This document shows positions 1 to 9,840 of a stretch of DNA of 64,000 nt, piece after piece. The notes under the pieces were generated by a model, which was not told where the DNA came from, made no database searches, and saw nothing but the letters and a program-made list of their open reading frames with translations. Where the stretch lies: positions 244,631-308,630 of the forward strand of contig NZ_JABGCB010000003.1 of NCBI RefSeq assembly GCF_013149295.1. Reading direction: 5' to 3'. Both the position numbers and the translations under genes were made by a program. The DNA comes from Novosphingobium sp. SG751A (GTDB taxonomy: Bacteria; Pseudomonadota; Alphaproteobacteria; Sphingomonadales; Sphingomonadaceae). The stretch's first letter is position 1. Each line of letters starts with the position of its first letter.

Positions 1-320
1 CCCAAGAATTTCCCCTTAATATCCCACAGTGCTTGGTCGATTGCGCTCAACGCTGCAAAGACGATTGCTCCCCCGCCCTTGGTCCAAAAAGAGTTGTCGT
101 ATATTTCCTGCCAAAAATGCCGAGGATAGGTTGCATCCGTCCCAATAAGCGACGGTGCGAGAGTTGAGAGCATCTCAGCGGCTGCCGCGCCGCCAAGGCC
201 GTATGCCACCGCAGCTTCTCCGTAGCCGACGATTCCGTCTTTTGTCGTCAATTCGACGATCACAGGATGCACGGGCCCGCTGCGAATGTGGAACACACGA
301 AGGTTTTCAATCGTAAGCAT
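1..320 (-). CDS. Enolase-superfamily enzyme (mandelate racemase/muconate lactonizing type), N-terminal part
   Basis: The gene runs off the left edge of the window; about 106 N-terminal residues are visible. They form the capping domain of the MR/MLE enolase superfamily: an N-terminal strand (MLTIENLRVFHIR), a G-Y-G-E-A turn near residue 33, and the helix S-A-I-D-Q-A-L-W-D-I-K-G-K near residue 92 typical of sugar-acid dehydratases and racemases. The catalytic barrel lies outside the window, so substrate and reaction cannot be assigned. The ATG has a GAGG SD about 7 bases upstream. It is the last visible gene of a leftward operon, 47 bases after the MmgE/PrpD gene. Superfamily confident; function unknown. 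Confidence 0.85.
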   Translation of the reverse strand, partial: MLTIENLRVFHIRSGPVHPVIVELTTKDGIVGYGEAAVAYGLGGAAAAEMLSTLAPSLIGTDATYPRHFWQEIYDNSFWTKGGGAIVFAALSAIDQALWDIKGKFL

Positions 321-367
321 CGGTCGACCTCAATTCTACTATTTGGACAGTTGTCACGACCAATGCT

Positions 368-1684
368 CTAAGGAGCATCAAGTGCAACAAAGAGTGGCTG
401 AAAGCCATGCGAGCGTAGGCCATCGATTGCTGCGACAATTGCTTTCTGTCGGGCAGGACCTAAACTTCGCGAACTGATCTGCTTGAACTTCCGAATGATT
501 TGTTCGCGATCCATCGGATTAGCAACGTCTCCTAGCGGATGCAGAACGGTCAACGATTCCAGGCCCCGGCCTTGATCGATGATCACGCGACCGGGCGTGG
601 TCTTAGGGAACGAGTCTGCGAAGTCATCGTGTGCGACAAGCTCAATGCGGCTTGCGAGTTCGAGGACGCGCTCATCACCGAGGTGTCTGGGGTCAACGGG
701 CTGGAGCGCCTCTACGCCATGGATCGCTGCGAGAGCGCAGCTGAAATAGAAACTGTATTGCGCACCTTCGAGTGTTGTCGGCGCGCGTTCGTTGATAAGC
801 CCGAGGCCTCTTGGGAACGTCTCGATCCTCAGGCTGGTGACAGGCGTTGCAGGTTGTCGCAATGCGTGCAGAGCATCGATCGCAGCGTGCAGATGGCGGC
901 AGCAAGCGTATGGTTTGAGATAGCAGTCTTCGACTGCCCAATGGCCACCAAGCCCATCCGTCAGAATCGAGCGGTCAAACCGATCTTCACAGTCGAGAAG
1001 ATCTATGGGGCCCGTAGCACCGGCTCGCGCCCGGTATGCGCCGGTGAGGCCGGCGATCACAGCGGGCGGAATTACCTCTTTGACGGTACTGCCTTGATAA
1101 AGAGATGTCCCTTTGGAGTATGCGATCGGCCCCTCTGCTCCAGCGATTGCCATGGCGTGCGCCAGCTCGATCGGACTAAGCCCAAGCAGTCGGCCGGCAG
1201 CGACAGCAACACCGTAATTAACCCATCGTCCGCTGAAGTACGTTTCGATCGTCGGTGTGGGCCGAGAGGCTGCAACTCTGAGACCGACCTCGTAGCCAAG
1301 AGCGATGGCATCGAAGATGCGTTCGGAGGATGCATTTAGGCTCTGAGCTACCGCGAACACAGCAGGTATTATCCCGGCGCCAGGATGCCCAGCCGCACCG
1401 CGGTGGCCGTCATCGATATCCAAGGCACTCGCTGCTGCCGCGTTTGCCATCGCCGCGCCTGCGACACTGCTGGGTCCGTCGGCGAACCACACGGAGGTGC
1501 TGCCGGATCCGTATATATCCCGCGCTGTCGCCCGAGCTGCTTTCGCAAGGGTGGAGTTCAAGCCGGCGGCAGCCGACGAGACGAGGTCAAGGACCAAAAG
1601 GGAACAAGCGTCTACAGCGGAATCGGGCAGACTATTCTCAGCTTGATTAGCGGCGAAGTTCGCAAGTTCTTGAATGGCGTGCAT
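368..1684 (-). CDS. MmgE/PrpD family protein
   Basis: A protein of about 438 residues resembling the MmgE/PrpD fold, which includes 2-methylcitrate dehydratase, cis-aconitate decarboxylase and iminodisuccinate epimerase. Visible family features are a helical N-terminus starting MHAIQELANFAAN, the segment S-A-L-D-I-D-D-G-H near residues 90-100 followed by G-A-A-G-H-P-G-A, and the C-terminal half with K-P-Y-A-C-C-R-H-L-H-A-A-I-D-A. The frame stays open for 47 codons upstream, but homology starts at this ATG, so I chose it. The gene lies 97 bases after hyuB and 47 bases before the enolase-superfamily gene. Within this operon a dehydratase, isomerase or epimerase step on a small carboxylate is likely; the real substrate is not visible. 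Confidence 0.85.
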   Translation of the reverse strand: MHAIQELANFAANQAENSLPDSAVDACSLLVLDLVSSAAAGLNSTLAKAARATARDIYGSGSTSVWFADGPSSVAGAAMANAAAASALDIDDGHRGAAGHPGAGIIPAVFAVAQSLNASSERIFDAIALGYEVGLRVAASRPTPTIETYFSGRWVNYGVAVAAGRLLGLSPIELAHAMAIAGAEGPIAYSKGTSLYQGSTVKEVIPPAVIAGLTGAYRARAGATGPIDLLDCEDRFDRSILTDGLGGHWAVEDCYLKPYACCRHLHAAIDALHALRQPATPVTSLRIETFPRGLGLINERAPTTLEGAQYSFYFSCALAAIHGVEALQPVDPRHLGDERVLELASRIELVAHDDFADSFPKTTPGRVIIDQGRGLESLTVLHPLGDVANPMDREQIIRKFKQISSRSLGPARQKAIVAAIDGLRSHGFQPLFVALDAP

Positions 1685-1781
1685 GGAAGATTGCCTGCTG
1701 CGAGGAAGGGTAAGCGGATGACGTCTTGTCATTAGAGCACGACGCGGCGTCGACCGTGGTGGGCCATTGCTCGTTTGGTAT

Positions 1782-3503
1782 TTATGCGGCTTGCGATTCA
1801 CCCCGTTCGCTGCATTCAACGCCATACACCGCCTTCGCTCGATCCTTCGTCACAAAGCCGGCCCTGACATCCGCGAGCACCGCTTTACGGCTGCGTGTGC
1901 TGGGATCGCCGTAACCGCCGCCGCCCGGGGTATGCTGTGTCACGACGTCGCCAGCTTTGAGGATAGTCAGATCGCCGATGGTATGAGCGAGCCGAAACTC
2001 GGTATCGGTGCCCTCATTGATAACCCAGCTTCCGCCGTCGGCAGCTCCTCCGCCGAGCACGCCCTGGGGGCGGGACACGGACTTCTGCGACGTGTTTGCA
2101 AGTGTCGGGGCATCACCCAACACCTTGTACGACAGGGTTATACCGACGCCGCCACGATGTTGACCTGGTCCTTCAGTATCGGTCCGGTATTCACGCTTCA
2201 GGTAAAGTACCGGGGCGTCCATCTCGATCGCCTCAAATGGCGGAATATGGCAATTCGTCACATGGCAGGCCATCGCATCAATGCCATCGGCACGCGCTGT
2301 CGCACCGAGGCCCCCTGGGACAACCTCGCCAAACTGCCCGCGCTGCCCGGTTTCAGGGTTGGTGGCAGTAGTGAAGTTGTACATACATCCGCAGGAGTCG
2401 CCCATTACCCGCTCAGGAGCAGCATGGGCCAGGGCGCCCATGACAAGATCGACGATCGAGTGGCAAACGACCATACGCTGATACACGGCGGCGGGCGCGC
2501 GGGCATTTACGAGTGATCCGGGCGGAGCAATTACCTTGATCGGAACCTTGCACCCTTCGGTGTTCGCGATCGAGGAGTCGGTGATGGCGCGCACGCAATA
2601 GTAAACGGCCGCGAGCGTGGTGGCTAAGGGGCTGTTGATCGGCCCAGCGATTTGTGGGTCGGTGCCGGTGAAGTCAAATGTCAGTTCGCTGCCGCTTTTC
2701 GTCAGATTCAGCCGCAGGTAAAAGGGACCACCTTTTGCGCCGTCGTCGAGAATTGGCTCCTCATGGGTCCACGAGCCGTCGGGAATAGCGCAGATCTCCT
2801 CGCGAGTGCGTCGCTCGGCGAATTCCATAAGCTCGCGAAAACACGATTTGACAGTTTCGCCGCCGAATTTCTCGAACATCTCGAGGACGTCATGACCGGC
2901 GACTTGGACACTCGAAATTTGTGACAGAATATCGTTATGAACGATTTCGCGCGTGCGCGTATTGTTTAGAATGATGCTCAATACCTTTTTGTCGAGATGT
3001 CCTTTATCGACAATCTTCAGCGGCGGCACACAGAGCCCTTCATGGTAGATTTCGGTGTTCCAACCGCGCGTTCCCATATTCACGGCGCCGACATCGAGAT
3101 GATGCACGAGAAGGCCAGTGAATGCGACGAGTTCGCCATCGAAAAAGATCGGGGAAAAGGCGAGATAGTCGTTGGTGTGTGAGGCCCCAAGCGATCCGTC
3201 GCCTAAATACGGATCATTGGTGATCACGATATCACCGGGGTTCCAAGCGGACACTGGGAAGTAGTGCTCGATAATCGTTTTGAGGCAGATGCCGACGGTG
3301 TTGAGCTGGATCGGTGGTCCTGCCTCCTCAGCGAGAAGGTGTCCGTGCGCGTCGAGGACCGACGCCGAGCAGTCTTCCATCTCCTTGACAATGAAAGAGT
3401 TAGCCGACCGGATCATGCGGCGGGTTATCCTCTGTGCCACGGCCTTGAGACCGTTACGGACGATTTCAAGGGTAACCGGATCGATTTTTGGAAGGTTAGG
3501 CAT
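1782..3503 (-). CDS. hyuB: Hydantoinase B / oxoprolinase-type subunit
   Basis: A 573-residue HydantoinaseB-family protein, the usual length for HyuB. Motifs include D-P-V-T-L-E-I-V-R-N-G at the N-terminus, M-E-D-C-S-A, N-D-P-Y-L-G-D-G-S near residue 105, and the glycine-rich C-terminal T-P-G-G-G-G-Y-G-D-P near residue 540. In this family HyuB pairs with HyuA to perform ATP-dependent ring opening (N-methylhydantoin, 5-oxoproline) or the related acetone/acetophenone carboxylation. The start is fixed by a near-perfect SD (AAGGAGGTC) 8 bases upstream; 27 extra in-frame codons upstream lie inside hyuA and are excluded. The start overlaps the end of hyuA by 8 bases, so the two are probably translationally coupled and form one complex. 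Confidence 0.92.
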   Translation of the reverse strand: MPNLPKIDPVTLEIVRNGLKAVAQRITRRMIRSANSFIVKEMEDCSASVLDAHGHLLAEEAGPPIQLNTVGICLKTIIEHYFPVSAWNPGDIVITNDPYLGDGSLGASHTNDYLAFSPIFFDGELVAFTGLLVHHLDVGAVNMGTRGWNTEIYHEGLCVPPLKIVDKGHLDKKVLSIILNNTRTREIVHNDILSQISSVQVAGHDVLEMFEKFGGETVKSCFRELMEFAERRTREEICAIPDGSWTHEEPILDDGAKGGPFYLRLNLTKSGSELTFDFTGTDPQIAGPINSPLATTLAAVYYCVRAITDSSIANTEGCKVPIKVIAPPGSLVNARAPAAVYQRMVVCHSIVDLVMGALAHAAPERVMGDSCGCMYNFTTATNPETGQRGQFGEVVPGGLGATARADGIDAMACHVTNCHIPPFEAIEMDAPVLYLKREYRTDTEGPGQHRGGVGITLSYKVLGDAPTLANTSQKSVSRPQGVLGGGAADGGSWVINEGTDTEFRLAHTIGDLTILKAGDVVTQHTPGGGGYGDPSTRSRKAVLADVRAGFVTKDRAKAVYGVECSERGESQAA

Positions 3504-5685
3504 GATGTTCGACCTCCTTTTCGAGGGCTGGTTCGAATGTGACGGACGCGTCGGCGACCCCCTGCTCAAGGTGAAGGTTTGCAAATTGATCTACGTGACC
3601 GGCCCATTGGGGCGGAATGAAAAGCGTGCCGCCGGTATATTCGACAATCGCCGGAGCGGGGACGTCTTGCCCGGCGCGAAGATCTTCATGGCGATAGACG
3701 GGAATTTCGGTGCGCGTTCCGTTTGAAATCAAGACTTCACGGTAGCGATGAGGGGCGGGCTCCTTGCCTGACGCCGTGTCATAAGAGGCCAATTCAGGCC
3801 AGACGATATGCGGCGTCACGCCGATGGAGGTGACGCGAACTTTGACGATTTTGAGGCTTCGACCTTCGAGTCGATAGCCGTATACCTGCTCGTGCATGGC
3901 ATCGAAGCGGTCGACCAATGGCTTGAATTCGTCGCTGCTGCCGCGCTGTATCTCGTCTTCATCGGTGGTCAGGTTCAACTCGTAATTTTGGCCTTCGTAG
4001 CGAAGGTCTAGCGAGATAACGAAGCGGCGCTGCGGCGCTGGGATGCTGTCCTTTTCCAAGGCAGCATTCGCTTCGATCAGAAGTTCCTTGGCAGCTTGTG
4101 CCATGTCTCGCTGAATTGCTCTGTCGAGCGGCGCGTAAAGCGTGCGTGCAAAGTCGTAGCGCGTATCGGCGCTCAGCAGGCCCATTGCAGATGTGTTACC
4201 CGGCGCTGGTGGGATCAGAACCTTCTTGATCGAAAGCGCCTCCGCAAGCCTTACGGCGTGCAGTGCGCCTGCACCGCCGAACGCGACGAGGGTGAAGTCT
4301 CTGGGATCGAAACCACGCTCGACCGACACGAGACGGATGGCATTGACCATATGGGCTTCGGCGATTGCTAGGATTCCGAGGGCGGCGGCGTCGGAGGAGA
4401 TGTTGAGCGAGGAGGCGACCTGATCGACGGCCTTGTGCGAGAGGCTGGCATCAAGCTGTCGTGCGCCCGCCAGAAAGAAATCGGCGTTCAGACGTCCGGC
4501 GACGAGATTAGCGTCACTCACTGTCGCATCGGTGCCACCTTGGGCGTAGCAGGCCGGCCCGGGCCTCGAGCCTGCACTTTGAGGGCCTACGCGGAGCGAA
4601 GTACCGCCGTCGATCCACGCGATCGAACCGCCACCGGCGCCGATCGTGATCATGTCCAACGTCGGCACGATCAGCGGATGCGGTCCGACATGGCTGCGGT
4701 GCGCCAAGGTAGCCTTGCCATCATAGATCAGCGACACATCCGCGCTCGTCCCGCCCATATCGAGCGAGATGAGATTCTTGATCCCGGTCTGCGCGCTGAG
4801 CGCAACTGCGCCGACGATCCCGCCCATCACGCCCGAATGAGTGACACTGGCGGGCGCGTCGACGGCGGCTTGGAAGGTTGCAATGCCGCCATTGCCTTGC
4901 ATCATCGTTGGTTTCACGAGAACACCATCGGCCTTCAACGCGGCTGAAAGCGAGGCAAGATGCTTGCGTAGGGGACCTTTGATGAAAGCACTGACGCAGG
5001 TCGTGCTTGTCCGCTCGTACTCGCGAAACTCGCGGCTCACGTCAGATGACAGCGAGATCTCAAGCGATGGGAACTCGCTATTCGCGATTTCCGCGATGCG
5101 CTGTTCATGTGCGGGGTTGGCATAAGCGTGAAGAAGACAGACCGCTACCGAAACTACGCCCTCACTGGTGAGCGTGCGCAACGCTGCACGCACCGATTCC
5201 TCGTCGAGCGGCTCGACGATATCACCCCGGTGATCCATGCGCTCGATTACGCCGAGCCGCAGGTGCCGCTGCACGAGCGGCTCTGCAGGGCGCCAATGGA
5301 TATCATAGACGTCCGGCTTCCGCGAAGCGCGCCCGATCGCCAACACGTCGCGGAAGCCTTCAGTGGTGATCAGCCCGACGGGCGTCTGCTTATGTTCGAT
5401 AAAAAGGTTGGTAACAAAGGTGCTGGCATAAACGAAGCGATTGATTTCGGAGAGGGCAAATCCAGCTCTCTGAGCTATCGCCTTGACGCCTTCGAGAATG
5501 CCGATTGTAAGATCGTGAGTAGTGCTCGGCACCTTGAGTGTCACGAGCTTGCCTTTACCCCCCAGCACCAGATCGGTGTGAGTACCGCCGGTATCGATCC
5601 CAATTGCGACGATGTCCTCACGGCGAAGTTCGCCGAGCTCATCCGCTCTTGAGGTTACTCCCTGCTTTTCTTCAAAGATATCCAT
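3496..5685 (-). CDS. hyuA: Hydantoinase A / oxoprolinase-type ATPase subunit
   Basis: A 729-residue HyuA-type protein. An ASKHA-fold ATP-binding motif G-I-D-T-G-G-T-H-T-D occurs near residue 28, the second phosphate-binding element S-L-D-M-G-G-T-S-A-D near residue 310, and the conserved G-A-G-G-G-S-I-A and R-P-G-P-A-C-Y loops follow. The family phosphorylates the substrate amide or carbonyl using ATP, and HyuB completes the reaction. The protein is longer than most HyuA (about 690) because of roughly 25 extra N-terminal residues; the ATG at 5685 has a GAAGG SD. The gene follows an MFS transporter by 105 bases and overlaps hyuB. Whether it acts on a hydantoin, an oxoproline-like lactam or a ketone cannot be told from sequence. 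Confidence 0.92.
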   Translation of the reverse strand: MDIFEEKQGVTSRADELGELRREDIVAIGIDTGGTHTDLVLGGKGKLVTLKVPSTTHDLTIGILEGVKAIAQRAGFALSEINRFVYASTFVTNLFIEHKQTPVGLITTEGFRDVLAIGRASRKPDVYDIHWRPAEPLVQRHLRLGVIERMDHRGDIVEPLDEESVRAALRTLTSEGVVSVAVCLLHAYANPAHEQRIAEIANSEFPSLEISLSSDVSREFREYERTSTTCVSAFIKGPLRKHLASLSAALKADGVLVKPTMMQGNGGIATFQAAVDAPASVTHSGVMGGIVGAVALSAQTGIKNLISLDMGGTSADVSLIYDGKATLAHRSHVGPHPLIVPTLDMITIGAGGGSIAWIDGGTSLRVGPQSAGSRPGPACYAQGGTDATVSDANLVAGRLNADFFLAGARQLDASLSHKAVDQVASSLNISSDAAALGILAIAEAHMVNAIRLVSVERGFDPRDFTLVAFGGAGALHAVRLAEALSIKKVLIPPAPGNTSAMGLLSADTRYDFARTLYAPLDRAIQRDMAQAAKELLIEANAALEKDSIPAPQRRFVISLDLRYEGQNYELNLTTDEDEIQRGSSDEFKPLVDRFDAMHEQVYGYRLEGRSLKIVKVRVTSIGVTPHIVWPELASYDTASGKEPAPHRYREVLISNGTRTEIPVYRHEDLRAGQDVPAPAIVEYTGGTLFIPPQWAGHVDQFANLHLEQGVADASVTFEPALEKEVEHHA

Positions 5686-5790
5686 GGCTGACCTTCAAAC
5701 GAGAGGTGGAAAATAGGTACCGCGCGGAGGCGCGACGTCTGGGCGGAGCGCGTGACGCTCGGCACCGCACGGGCTAGGGGGCTGGCACGC

Positions 5791-7068
5791 TCATGCTATT
5801 GCGTCCGTCTCCCCCCGATACCGAGGTTTGCTCGGCAAAGTGACCGATATGGCGGCAACGAGGACGAGGCAGGCGATCAACAGCGTGAAAGCCCATGCGT
5901 AACTGCCACCCGAAGCCGAGAGTACGGCCCCAATGCCAACAGGCGCGATTGAGGCGGCAAACTGCCCGCCGGTGTTTATGAGGCCACTGGTGACGCCAAT
6001 CCGGTCTGTGTGGATCGTGCTGACGGGCAAAGCCCAGAACGACCCGAAGAAGATGTTCAGCATCAGACCAGCACATGCCTGGCAGACAAGCACCATGGCA
6101 GCCGAAGAGGCGGTGAGCGTAAGGTAGAAGAAAATCGCTGCCGCGAGGACGGATAGAGTGATGGGGATGCGTCTGCTGGCGCTAAACCAGTGGTCGGAAA
6201 TCCAACCGCCGAGGATGACGCCGACCGTACCGGCAAGGAAGGGCAACGATGCTCCGACACCCATCTGAAGTACTGAGAAACCGCGGACATCTATCAGATA
6301 GGTTGGAACCCAGGACAAGAATCCCCAATAAGCGAAGTCGAACACGAAGTAGATGAGCACATAGCGAAGGACGATCGGATCGCGTGTGATTTCCCGAAGC
6401 GTCGTCAGACCGCGTGGCGGCAAGACGGCGGCGGGTGCCGTCTCGGCTAGTAGAATCCCCATTTCCTCCTGAGTGATGTGTCTGTCCTCAGCTGGACTGT
6501 TCGGAATGAAGAGCCAATAGACTGCGGCAATGATGAAACCAGGGACGCACAGGGCCAGGAAAACGTACCGCCAGCTGCCGGAAGCAGACATGATCCCGAC
6601 CACGAGAAGAGGTGCTATCCCAGCGCCAAGGCGGCTCGATGAGAGCATGATGGCGTTGGCGCTGCCGCGCGTGCGCTTAGGGAACCACAAGGCGACGCCT
6701 TTGGCCGTACAGGGGAAAAATACGCCCTCGCCAAGGCCGAACAGGAGTCTTGCGGCAATCATCTGTACGAAGCTCATCACTGACCCGGTTACAGCAGTCA
6801 GGATTGACCACCAGACGAGCGAAAAAGTTGTGACCTTACGCACGCCAAACCGATCCGCGAGCAAACCGCCGGGCACCTGGGCGATCGAGTAGGTTAAAAA
6901 GAACGCGCTCATGACCAACCCGCCTTCCACTGGTGTCATGTGGAAGTCCGACTTCATGAAAGGCAACGCGACCGTCATCGCGGTACGGTCAATCCAGGAG
7001 ACGACCGATGCCGTGAAAAGGACGGCTAAAACTTGGTGCCTCCTCATTATCGCGAACGGTAGCTTCAT
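5791..7068 (-). CDS. MFS transporter, anion:cation symporter-like
   Basis: A 425-residue inner-membrane transporter with about 12 hydrophobic segments. The motif D-R-F-G-V-R-K (MFS loop 2-3) follows TM2, and S-W-I-D-R-T-A-M in TM1 and F-G-L-G-E-G-V-F-F-P in TM4 are typical of the ACS branch (galactonate, glucarate, tartrate or aromatic-acid uptake). I chose the ATG at 7068 because it has a GGGAAG SD; an in-frame ATG 38 codons earlier (7182) has none and would add a non-hydrophobic extension. The gene is the first of the leftward hyuA-hyuB operon and probably imports its substrate, most likely an organic acid anion. Confidence 0.88.
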   Translation of the reverse strand: MKLPFAIMRRHQVLAVLFTASVVSWIDRTAMTVALPFMKSDFHMTPVEGGLVMSAFFLTYSIAQVPGGLLADRFGVRKVTTFSLVWWSILTAVTGSVMSFVQMIAARLLFGLGEGVFFPCTAKGVALWFPKRTRGSANAIMLSSSRLGAGIAPLLVVGIMSASGSWRYVFLALCVPGFIIAAVYWLFIPNSPAEDRHITQEEMGILLAETAPAAVLPPRGLTTLREITRDPIVLRYVLIYFVFDFAYWGFLSWVPTYLIDVRGFSVLQMGVGASLPFLAGTVGVILGGWISDHWFSASRRIPITLSVLAAAIFFYLTLTASSAAMVLVCQACAGLMLNIFFGSFWALPVSTIHTDRIGVTSGLINTGGQFAASIAPVGIGAVLSASGGSYAWAFTLLIACLVLVAAISVTLPSKPRYRGETDAIA

Positions 7069-7271
7069 GGTCGCTCTTCCCTGTTCAAGGTTACGGAGAT
7101 CTGCTGTCGCATGTATCGCGACGGAAGGGCTTTGCTCACTATTGGAGCGCGCGCTGGCGACCGTTTGGGTGGGAATGGTCATGCTTCAACAATCACACCG
7201 AGCGGCTGCTATCGGTCATCCGATAGTATAATTTATGCGACTCGGCAGTCATCGTACGCCTAGCCATTACA

Positions 7272-7301
7272 GGCGGGACAGCGTGAGACAGATGTCCCGC
7301 C
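7272..7301 (-). terminator. Inverted repeat after the TonB-receptor gene
   Basis: A 9-bp perfect inverted repeat (GGCGGGACA / TGTCCCGCC) with a 12-base loop begins 8 bases beyond the stop codon of the receptor gene. There is no clear T-run on the minus strand, so it may be a transcript-stabilising hairpin or a weak terminator rather than a classical intrinsic terminator. It separates the receptor gene from the MFS-hyuAB operon. Confidence 0.45.
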
Positions 7302-7308
7302 ATGCATA

Positions 7309-9678
7309 TCAGAAGTCGATCGAGAGCGAGACGGTCGCGGCGAAGGGCGCAGCCATATAATAGCCGGGCTTTGTGCCGGCTATCGTACTTCCGTTAAGCC
7401 CGATCGTGTTGTTGGAGGCATTCTGGATGGTGGCGACGCTCGCGATGTACTTGCCCTTCGTCAAATTGATGAAGTTCGCGCTGATGACGGGATGCTGCAC
7501 AAACCCGACCGAAGGCAGCCGGGCACCAACCGATAGATCAAGCGTAGTGAAGCCAGGCATCTTCTCGTCGTTCATCAGGGTCGAGAATTGCGACCCGACA
7601 TGTTTGACGGTGGCCGACCCGAACAGAATACCGCGGTCGTAATTCAGACCGAGATTGTACGACCACTTTGGGCTGAGCACCATGGATTTGCCGCGCGTGG
7701 GAAGGAAGTCGGTGCCTACGGGAAGGTTGTCGTCCAGCTTCGCATCTAGATATTGCGCGTTGGCGTAGAGCGAAAAGCCCGCATAGCGATGCGACGAGAC
7801 TTCAGCAGTGGCGCCCTTGAAGGTCACACCACCCGCTGAAAGGACGGCCTGGAGGTTGGTTCCATTGATCGATTGCAGGGACTGGACCTGCTTGTTCTGG
7901 AGCTTGACGTGAAACAGATTCGCATCGAGGTTGAAGGCGCCGTGATAGCGCAGGCCGAGTTGCTCTCCGACGCTCGTTTCGGCCTCTGCCGCCGTATTCC
8001 CTACTACGGTCGGTCGACCGGTCGAGACATTGTAGACGTTGACATAGGTCGTGATCGGTAGCGGCATGCGAGCGTTCATGACGACGTTGCCGTAAAGCTG
8101 AATTTGGCTGGTCGCATCGAACGAAACGCTAAGGCGCGGCTGCCATTTTTTAATGGTAGCTTTGAAACCCGCTTGGCTGCCCGGTAAATAATTCGTGCCG
8201 GACGCCTGGTAGATCGTATATTTCGTACCGAGGGTGATCTGTAGTCTGTTGTCGATGAAGGACTGTGTATCGCCAATAAATAACTGGTTGATTTCAGTTT
8301 CGATTTTGAAGTCGGAACCGCTGATAGCTGTCCCATCGGCGGCGCGCAGGGCGTAGTTAGGGCCTATGCCTCCAACCTCGCCATTGGTGTTAAGTGGATT
8401 CAGTACAGCTTGAACACGGTCATCCCATTTGTCGTACCAATACCCGAGAATTAGGTGGTTTGTGTCGCTGAAGTCGTGCTCGAGGAAGGCATTGACGCCA
8501 TACTGGTACTGCTTTGCGAGTTGGTTGTTTGTCGCATAAATGCGGCCGCCAACAAGTAAGGCTGGATCGAAAACGGGAGTAATCCGTGTGGCGCCGTTAT
8601 ATGCTGATGTTGGCACAACGCTCGTTCCGCCCGGCGAGACCGATCGCGTATACTTGAAATATGGGGTGATGTGCAGACTCGTGGTATCCGAGAGAGTTAT
8701 ATCGTTCTTATTCGAGACCATGACGGTCTCACGTTGGAAGAGGTATGACCTAAAGTAATTAGTGCTGCCGGTTGCCGGATACGTCCCTAGATAGGGAATT
8801 GCACTGAAATCGTTCGCTGTATCGGCCGCGTTGAATGTTGCCAGCGTAATGATCGGCAGGCGCGCATTGACCAGATCATTATACGACACGAACAAGGTCG
8901 AAGTACTGCTGTTTCCCCAATCCTTCTTGGCCTTGAAGTCGATATGATCGCGGGTGCTGTGACCGGGGCCGATATAGACGTCGCCCCCAGTCCGCGAATA
9001 GGACAGGAATGAGGTCAGGCCGGTATTGCCGATCTCGCCGGAATCGACTCGGGCAAAGCCGCGTCGGCCCTTGAAAGAGCCGAGCGAACCTGTGAGACGG
9101 CCACCGAACGTGTTGCTCGGGTCTCTGATCGACTGAATGAACTCGCCGCCGGTCGCGTTGAGGATCGGATCCTGAAGGCGCGAGTTGCCTGCCATTACGG
9201 TGATGTCTGAGATATTCTCGTTGTCCGCATAGGCTTCGGTATATGGATTGTAGGTGGCCGGATCGATGCCCGGAACACCCTCCACGAGCCAGCCGATCTC
9301 GGTCTGGTCGAAGCCGCGGATCGACACGTAATTGCGAATGGCCAAGCCATAGGCATCCGTCGATCCAGCGTTTACCCCGGGAATGGTCGAGATCAACTGA
9401 GTTGGTGACGACAGCGGCGTCTTGAGCGAGATCGCGTCGGAGCCGACCGACGAAACCGCTTGCGGTGCGCGCTGAACCTTCATCAGGCCGCCCACCAAAC
9501 GGTTCGTACCGGTGATGACGATTTCTTCCGGGTTCGTGACCTTTATCTCCTCCGAGTTTGTAACCCGGCCACTTTGCACTTGATCATCCTTCGATGGCGT
9601 GGCCGGCGTCGACTGGGCAAATGCCTGTCCTGCAGCGATGTTGGCCATGACAATCGTGATTGCAGTTAGACATTTCAT
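7309..9678 (-). CDS. TonB-dependent outer-membrane receptor
   Basis: A 789-residue TonB-dependent receptor. A signal peptide (MKCLTAITIV..AGQAFA) is followed by a short linker, a TonB-box-like E-E-I-V-I-T-G-T-N-R near residue 52, the plug domain (V-Q-R-A-P-Q-A-V-S-S-V, I-P-G-V-N-A-G, S-I-R-G-F-D-Q-T) and a beta-barrel ending in an aromatic residue (S-L-S-I-D-F). It should import a large or scarce substrate across the outer membrane using TonB energy. The ATG at 9678 begins a good signal peptide and has GGGAAG upstream; an in-frame ATG at 9711 would add 11 residues and cannot be excluded. It is divergent from the LysR gene and points into the hyuAB cluster. Confidence 0.92.
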   Translation of the reverse strand: MKCLTAITIVMANIAAGQAFAQSTPATPSKDDQVQSGRVTNSEEIKVTNPEEIVITGTNRLVGGLMKVQRAPQAVSSVGSDAISLKTPLSSPTQLISTIPGVNAGSTDAYGLAIRNYVSIRGFDQTEIGWLVEGVPGIDPATYNPYTEAYADNENISDITVMAGNSRLQDPILNATGGEFIQSIRDPSNTFGGRLTGSLGSFKGRRGFARVDSGEIGNTGLTSFLSYSRTGGDVYIGPGHSTRDHIDFKAKKDWGNSSTSTLFVSYNDLVNARLPIITLATFNAADTANDFSAIPYLGTYPATGSTNYFRSYLFQRETVMVSNKNDITLSDTTSLHITPYFKYTRSVSPGGTSVVPTSAYNGATRITPVFDPALLVGGRIYATNNQLAKQYQYGVNAFLEHDFSDTNHLILGYWYDKWDDRVQAVLNPLNTNGEVGGIGPNYALRAADGTAISGSDFKIETEINQLFIGDTQSFIDNRLQITLGTKYTIYQASGTNYLPGSQAGFKATIKKWQPRLSVSFDATSQIQLYGNVVMNARMPLPITTYVNVYNVSTGRPTVVGNTAAEAETSVGEQLGLRYHGAFNLDANLFHVKLQNKQVQSLQSINGTNLQAVLSAGGVTFKGATAEVSSHRYAGFSLYANAQYLDAKLDDNLPVGTDFLPTRGKSMVLSPKWSYNLGLNYDRGILFGSATVKHVGSQFSTLMNDEKMPGFTTLDLSVGARLPSVGFVQHPVISANFINLTKGKYIASVATIQNASNNTIGLNGSTIAGTKPGYYMAAPFAATVSLSIDF

Positions 9679-9796
9679 CGACGTGCTTCCCTGGGTCGTA
9701 TATGTTTTCATGATCCGCAGCCCCTTTTGCTCCTGAACCCTGCCGCTTATGATGCTCGGTTGACAGGACTCGCAAGTCTTTAATAATGATTGGAGC

Positions 9797-9813
9797 GATC
9801 AAGAAATTTGATC
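9797..9813. promoter_or_regulatory. Candidate LysR operator in the divergent intergenic region
   Basis: GATCAA, five bases, TTGATC is a perfect 6-bp inverted repeat that contains the classic T-N11-A LysR core (T at 9799, A at 9811). It sits between the receptor start at 9678 and the LysR start at 9841, where a LysR protein would bind to control both directions. Its placement also argues against a longer LysR open frame starting at 9790. Confidence 0.55.
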
Positions 9814-9840
9814 AAACTGCCATGGGTGGGAGCTACCGAA

